Program-made: the position numbers and the translations under genes
Assembly: GCA_023423015.1 (NCBI GenBank)
Contig: JAFAGE010000297.1
Location: 1 to 18,141, forward strand
Length of the DNA: 18,141 nt
Origin: Bacteroidota bacterium
Lineage (GTDB): Bacteria > Bacteroidota > Bacteroidia > Chitinophagales > Chitinophagaceae
Direction: 5' to 3'
Part shown: positions 15,197 to 18,141 of the stretch, piece by piece
How the letters are laid out: each line of letters starts with the position of its first letter
How positions within the stretch are numbered: the first letter of the stretch is position 1
Notes under the pieces: generated by a model
The model's input: the letters and a program-made list of their open reading frames with translations, nothing else
What the model was told of the DNA's origin: nothing
Databases searched by the model: none

Positions 15197-16210
15197 ATGC
15201 ACAGGCTCATTTTGCTGCTGATGATTTTGGCATGGTCGTGTGAGCCGCCTCCGCGGCCGGAAGATGTTGTTAGTGCTACCGCGAAAGCAGACACATACAT
15301 CACCGCCGACGAAGTATCGCCTGATGAGGAATACGTGATGGTGACTACCGCCATCAATCTTCCTTTGTACGTGAACCACGACCAGGCCGCATTCAAAAAA
15401 TGGGGGGAGAAGATGGGAGTTCGCACAACGATTCTCGGGCCATCCGACTGGGATGTGCCAGCCCAGGTTGCAACACTCGAACAGGTGATAACCGGGAAGC
15501 CTGCCGGACTGCTGATTAACGGAACGGATCCGGGGCTGGCACAGGCAATCAGGTCGGCCGTTGCTGCTGGTATTCCTACGGTGGTGTATGACTCGGAAAT
15601 ATCAAATTCGAACAGGCATTGTTTTATCGGAAGTGACTGGTACGAAATGGGCAGGTTGCAGGGAGAGAGAATGGCAGCCATTATTAATGGCAAGGGAAAA
15701 GTTGCATGTATGGGAATATTGGGAATGGAGAATATGGAAGCTGGATTTCGGGGATTCCAGGATGCCCTGGAAAAGTATCCGAACATTGAATTCCTTGGGA
15801 AATACGATGATAAGGCGAATGTGGAAACAGCTGCAAGGATAGCGGCCGACATCATGGCTGCGCATCCCGATCTTGCCGGGCTTGCGGGTTTTGATTCCAA
15901 CTCGGGTCCGGGTATGGCTTTGTCAGTGAAAGAGGGTGGCAGGGCCGGCAAGATTAAATTGACCACAGTAGATGCAGAGCCCGAACATTTGCGGTTGGTG
16001 AAAGAAGGAGTAATTGATTATTTGGTTGGCCAGAAACGAGCATTGTTCACATGGCTCGGCGCACAGTTCCTGTTCGATATGCGCCATCGCTCATTTCAAT
16101 TGTCAAATAACGATTCGCGTGCGGGTGTTGTTCCCATTCCAAAAACAATCATCACCGGCTCAATAGAAATCGACAGAAATAATGTAGACATTTTCCTTCA
16201 GGGCAAATGA
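15197..16210 (+). CDS. Sugar ABC importer substrate-binding lipoprotein, Peripla_BP_4 type
   Basis: A 337-residue binding protein of the ribose/galactose-binding (Peripla_BP_4) fold. The short signal peptide MHRLILLLMILAWSC ends in a lipobox with Cys15, followed by a Pro-rich linker and an acidic stretch to ~46. Two Rossmann-like lobes follow, with VTTAINLPLYVNHDQAAFKKW at ~49, LLINGTDPGLAQAIRSAVAAGIPTVVYDS, FIGSDWYEMGRLQGERM, and GFDSNSGPGMALSVKE. Proteobacterial members are usually soluble periplasmic proteins; here a lipid anchor is predicted, as in Gram-positives. It is the last gene of the operon, whereas binding proteins are commonly the first. D-apiose as ligand is inferred from the operon. 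Confidence 0.9.
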   Translation: MHRLILLLMILAWSCEPPPRPEDVVSATAKADTYITADEVSPDEEYVMVTTAINLPLYVNHDQAAFKKWGEKMGVRTTILGPSDWDVPAQVATLEQVITGKPAGLLINGTDPGLAQAIRSAVAAGIPTVVYDSEISNSNRHCFIGSDWYEMGRLQGERMAAIINGKGKVACMGILGMENMEAGFRGFQDALEKYPNIEFLGKYDDKANVETAARIAADIMAAHPDLAGLAGFDSNSGPGMALSVKEGGRAGKIKLTTVDAEPEHLRLVKEGVIDYLVGQKRALFTWLGAQFLFDMRHRSFQLSNNDSRAGVVPIPKTIITGSIEIDRNNVDIFLQGK

Positions 16211-16233
16211 CGGCAAGCGGGAAACATCAAACT

Positions 16234-16289
16234 TTTCACCGCCCCTTTACGTTTCACGTCTGCCGTCTCACGTCTGCCATCTGCCGTTA
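16234..16289. repeat. Degenerate 7-bp repeat tract B (CACGTCT/GCCATCT type)
   Basis: Eight heptamers in register after the stop of the binding-protein gene: TTTCACC, GCCCCTT, TACGTTT, CACGTCT, GCCGTCT, CACGTCT, GCCATCT, GCCGTTA. Read on the other strand the units are AGATGGC and AGACGTG, so they are the same family as tract A1 in opposite orientation. Confidence 0.75.
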
Positions 16290-16308
16290 ATCACCGTGTT
16301 TTCACTCT

Positions 16309-16339
16309 TTTCCGGTATTTCAGGAATGACTTACTTTAC
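16309..16339 (+). promoter_or_regulatory. Possible promoter within the 16211-16536 intergenic region
   Basis: TTTC (16309-16312), a 19-bp spacer and TACTTTAC (16332-16339). This has the same -33 sequence and spacing as the candidate before the efflux operon, though the last two bases of the -7 element differ from TAnnTTTG. It would start a transcript near 16345 that ends at the terminator at 16429-16451. Confidence 0.25.
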
Positions 16340-16344
16340 GTAGT

Positions 16345-16451
16345 GTTTTGATAGAATGAGCTTCTGAATTTTACTGGTTGTTCTAATAACTGCTTTTCTC
16401 CCTTAGCCACTGCAGTTTTCATAAGAAGGGCGCACTTAGTGCGCCTTTTTT
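16345..16451 (+). ncRNA. Candidate ~105-nt small RNA ending in a strong terminator
   Basis: No plausible coding frame covers this stretch. It has a possible promoter just upstream, an inverted repeat AACTGC (16388-16393) / GCAGTT (16412-16417) enclosing a pyrimidine-rich loop TTTTCTCCCTTAGCCACT, and then a perfect terminator hairpin. The hairpin lies ~220 bp beyond the last apiose gene. It may simply end that operon, in which case this is 3' untranslated sequence or a processed 3'-UTR RNA. It does not match a known RNA family that I recognise. Confidence 0.3.
16429..16451 (+). terminator. Intrinsic terminator
   Basis: A perfect 7-bp GC-rich stem, GGCGCAC / GTGCGCC, with a TTA loop, followed at once by six T residues (16446-16451). 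It would end plus-strand transcription from the apiose operon or from a small RNA gene. Three A/G-to-T pairs could extend the stem. Confidence 0.85.
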
Positions 16452-16549
16452 CACCTTTCACCGCTCACCTTTCACCGCTCACCTTTCACCGCTCACCTGC
16501 CACCTGCCATCTGCCTATTCTCTCACCACTCACCTCTCACCTTTCACCC
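16452..16549. repeat. Degenerate 7-bp repeat tract C (CACCTTT/CACCGCT type)
   Basis: Thirteen units of CACC or CATC plus three bases. The first nine are in strict 7-bp register from 16452 (CACCTTT and CACCGCT alternating three times, then CACCTGC twice and CATCTGC). After a 2-bp slip there are four more at 16524, 16531, 16538 and 16545. The tract begins directly after the terminator T-run and runs into the 3' end of the ankyrin gene, giving that gene its last codons and TGA stop. Confidence 0.9.
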
Positions 16550-17283
16550 AAATATCTATTGGGTACATTCCCTGATCTGTAATCAATTCCGTATGCTGCC
16601 TTCAGCAACAGTGACACAGTTTCGGAAATTTTTTTTTCGTTGCGATGCATTTGTGGTAGTAACCCCATCATGGCGTAGCTGATGGGATTGACTGCAGGAA
16701 CCAATGTTTCCCACTCGTAACCTTTACCCCAGATAAGGCCGGGTACTGTGATGTGCAGTTCGGCGGAGAGTGAGAGCAGGTTATTGAGCATATCTGCAGA
16801 AGCATTGTGAATCTGGTTTACCGTATGAAATATCGGGGTCTGTTTTCCAAACCCATGTTCGTCAACACCCGCACAAGCATTTATATCTGCGCCTGCATTT
16901 ATGAGAACTTTTGCGCACGACACATGGTTAAACTCAGCGCAGATATGCAGGAGGGTTACTTCGTGCAAGGGAGTGAAAGATGCACGAAGTGTGTATATGT
17001 CTTTGATGGCCTTGGGTCGAAGCTCTATTTGCTCTGTAAGTGAATCAGCATCGTCGAGCAATACTGCAATAAGAGTCCTGTCCGGAAATTCGAGGCCGAA
17101 GTCTACAAAAACCTTTACGCATTCTTTAAATCGTGGCGACCGCAGGTATTCACTTGTAAGTTCATCGATGAGAGGTTTTCCCTTATAATAATCGTTTGGA
17201 TTGATGCCATGTGCAAAACATTCCCTGATACCTTTCACATCGTGCACCTCTATACATCCGATTATTTTTTGAAGGTAGTCCAT
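16537..17283 (-). CDS. Ankyrin-repeat protein
   Basis: A 248-residue protein with no signal peptide, so probably cytoplasmic. The clearest ankyrin unit is at ~109-136 (VTLLHICAEFNHVSCAKVLINAGADINA), and the next begins at ~146 (GKQTPIFHTVNQ). A diverged unit is visible near 6-30 (IEVHDVKGIRECFAHGINPND) and another near 53-76. Ankyrin repeats bind other proteins; no catalytic domain is seen and the partner is unknown. The last residues (LGER-stop) are encoded by repeat tract C, so the C-terminus may have been altered by spread of the repeat. It is divergent from the Rossmann-protein gene with 61 bp between. Confidence 0.85.
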   Translation of the reverse strand: MDYLQKIIGCIEVHDVKGIRECFAHGINPNDYYKGKPLIDELTSEYLRSPRFKECVKVFVDFGLEFPDRTLIAVLLDDADSLTEQIELRPKAIKDIYTLRASFTPLHEVTLLHICAEFNHVSCAKVLINAGADINACAGVDEHGFGKQTPIFHTVNQIHNASADMLNNLLSLSAELHITVPGLIWGKGYEWETLVPAVNPISYAMMGLLPQMHRNEKKISETVSLLLKAAYGIDYRSGNVPNRYLGER

Positions 17284-17344
17284 GGTTAGTGTTTAAAGGA
17301 AATAACGATGAAACGCCCCGCACACAATTACTTACCTTCAAGGT

Positions 17345-18037
17345 ATGCAAGAAAGCAATGAATTGGAGAAGTTTGGTGCCGGAAGTTCATCCAAACATGC
17401 GCTGGTAGTGGGTGCCACGGGTGCAACGGGGAAAGACCTGGTGAACCTGTTGCTCAACGATCCGGATTTTCACCGGGTGGATATTTTCGTGCGCAGGCGG
17501 GTTGACATACAAAGCAGCAAACTTGTTGTGCATGTGATCAATTTTGACGAACCGCAGCAATGGAAAGATCTTGTGAAAGGAGACGTGCTTTTTTCGTGCC
17601 TGGGCACCACATTGAAGGCCGCAGGAAGTAAGGACGCTCAATGGAAAATTGACCACGACTACCAGCTGGAATTTGCAGAAGCGGCCCGGGAAAATGGCGT
17701 AAACAGTTATGTGCTCGTATCGTCGGCAGGAGCATCTGCGAAGTCGCCCATATTCTATTCCAGTATGAAAGGAAAACTGGAAGAAGCAGTTCACGCGCTA
17801 GGATTTCCGAAACTCGTCATCTTCAATCCACCGATACTCGATCGCAAAGAAACTGATCGCACAATGGAAGTAGCCGGGATCAAGGCAATACGTTTTCTGA
17901 ATAAATTAGGAATACTTCGCTCTCAGAAGCCGCTACCCACCCGGGTACTTGCACAGGCAATGATAAATTCCATTAAGCAGGGTGGATCAAAGGCGGCTCA
18001 CGTTAAAGGAGAAGAGATTTGGAGCCTGGCAGGGTAG
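17345..18037 (+). CDS. NAD(P)-binding Rossmann protein, atypical SDR (HTATIP2/NAD(P)H-binding type)
   Basis: A 230-residue protein of the atypical short-chain dehydrogenase group. The dinucleotide-binding motif GATGATG is at 23-29. The second-strand VDIFVRRRVD suggests a basic NADP-preferring pocket. FSCLGTT follows at 83-89, then VLVSSAGASA (124-132) and YSSMKGKLE, whose Y138 and K142 fit the YxxxK catalytic pair. Proteins of this type in Bacteroidota are usually annotated only as oxidoreductase or NAD-dependent epimerase, and the substrate is unknown. The first ~16 residues precede the fold and may be a tail, or the start could be further in. The TAG stop lies inside the first unit of repeat tract D. 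Confidence 0.85.
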   Translation: MQESNELEKFGAGSSSKHALVVGATGATGKDLVNLLLNDPDFHRVDIFVRRRVDIQSSKLVVHVINFDEPQQWKDLVKGDVLFSCLGTTLKAAGSKDAQWKIDHDYQLEFAEAARENGVNSYVLVSSAGASAKSPIFYSSMKGKLEEAVHALGFPKLVIFNPPILDRKETDRTMEVAGIKAIRFLNKLGILRSQKPLPTRVLAQAMINSIKQGGSKAAHVKGEEIWSLAG

Positions 18038-18100
18038 AGGGTAGAGGGTGGAGGGCGAAGGGCAGAAGTGAGCGGTGAGCGGTGAAAGGTGAAAGGGGAA
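18031..18100. repeat. Degenerate 7-bp repeat tract D (AGGGTAG/CGGTGAA type)
   Basis: Ten heptamers in perfect register: AGGGTAG twice, AGGGTGG, AGGGCGA, AGGGCAG, AAGTGAG, CGGTGAG, CGGTGAA, AGGTGAA, AGGGGAA. It starts inside the last codons of the preceding gene, whose TAG stop (18035-18037) is part of unit 1, and it ends at a poly-A run before a terminator hairpin. Confidence 0.9.
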
Positions 18101-18107
18101 AAAAATA

Positions 18108-18136
18108 GGCCCGGATAGAAATCCAGGCCGTGTTTT
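18108..18136. terminator. Probable intrinsic terminator, possibly bidirectional
   Basis: GGCC, one C/A mismatch, GGAT, loop AGAA, ATCC, GGCC (18108-18129), then GTGTTTT. A run of A residues lies just before it (18099-18105), so it could also act on transcripts from the minus strand. It would end the transcript of the Rossmann-protein gene after the repeat tract. Confidence 0.6.
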
Positions 18137-18141
18137 AAATC

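Noticed and set aside
15022..15966. A 314-codon open frame on the minus strand across the permease and binding-protein genes
   Set aside because: It is antisense to two clearly conserved proteins, its translation shows no domain, and it is low-complexity Ser/Ala/Pro-rich. It is a chance open frame.
10113..16210. Inositol or ribose catabolic operon
   Set aside because: Gfo/Idh/MocA, TIM-barrel isomerase-fold and Rbs-type ABC genes also occur together in inositol loci, but the ApnO-type protein with its HPCHP motif and the neighbouring GH140 enzyme fit apiose better, and no IolB, IolC, IolD or ribokinase is present.
16452..16549. CRISPR array or direct-repeat array
   Set aside because: The units are only 7 bp, contiguous and degenerate, without spacers, and no cas genes are present.

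Overview
The window looks like chromosomal DNA of a Bacteroidota bacterium, perhaps Chitinophagaceae-like (the family is inferred only from style). Grounds: many lipoprotein signal peptides ending in a lipobox Cys, absence of clear Shine-Dalgarno sequences, possible promoters of the TTTG-19-TAnnTTTG type, a GH140/DUF4038 glycosidase, and relatedness of the efflux proteins to Bacteroidota HAE1 and NodT families. No tRNA, rRNA, insertion sequence or CRISPR array was seen.

Layout. (1) 3-455: 3' end of a FAD/NAD(P) oxidoreductase, running convergently into (2) a minus-strand efflux operon, 6470 down to 432: a small exported Cys protein, a periplasmic adaptor lipoprotein, and one 1517-residue protein that joins a complete HAE1-type RND pump to a complete NodT/TolC-type outer membrane factor. 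The joint contains an intact lipoprotein signal peptide (Cys1058). (3) 6648-7460: exported glycerophosphodiesterase-like lipoprotein, divergent from (4) 7642-9093, a GH140-type (apiosidase family) enzyme. (5) 9115-9987: AraC-type regulator, divergent from (6) a tight six-gene operon 10113-16210: OiaC-like TIM-barrel decarboxylase, ApnO-like oxidoisomerase, ApsD-like Gfo/Idh/MocA dehydrogenase, and an RbsA/RbsC/RbsB-type ABC sugar importer. (7) 16211-16536: repeats, a strong terminator and a possible small RNA. (8) 16537-17283: ankyrin-repeat protein, divergent from (9) 17345-18037, a Rossmann NAD(P)-binding protein, followed by repeats and a second terminator.

Reading the parts together, regions 4-6 form a coherent D-apiose scavenging locus. 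The GH140 enzyme would release apiose from plant cell-wall glycans (rhamnogalacturonan II, apiogalacturonan), the ABC importer would take it up, ApsD would oxidise it to apionolactone/apionate, ApnO would make 3-oxo-isoapionate, and OiaC would decarboxylate that to L-erythrulose. The AraC protein is the obvious candidate regulator. A lactonase and the erythrulose-to-central-metabolism steps are not in the window.

The two most unusual observations are the pump-plus-channel fusion with an internal lipobox, which could be a polyprotein split by signal peptidase II, and a family of degenerate 7-bp-periodic repeats found at four places. Each place lies at or just past the 3' end of a gene, and in two cases the repeat supplies the stop codon.
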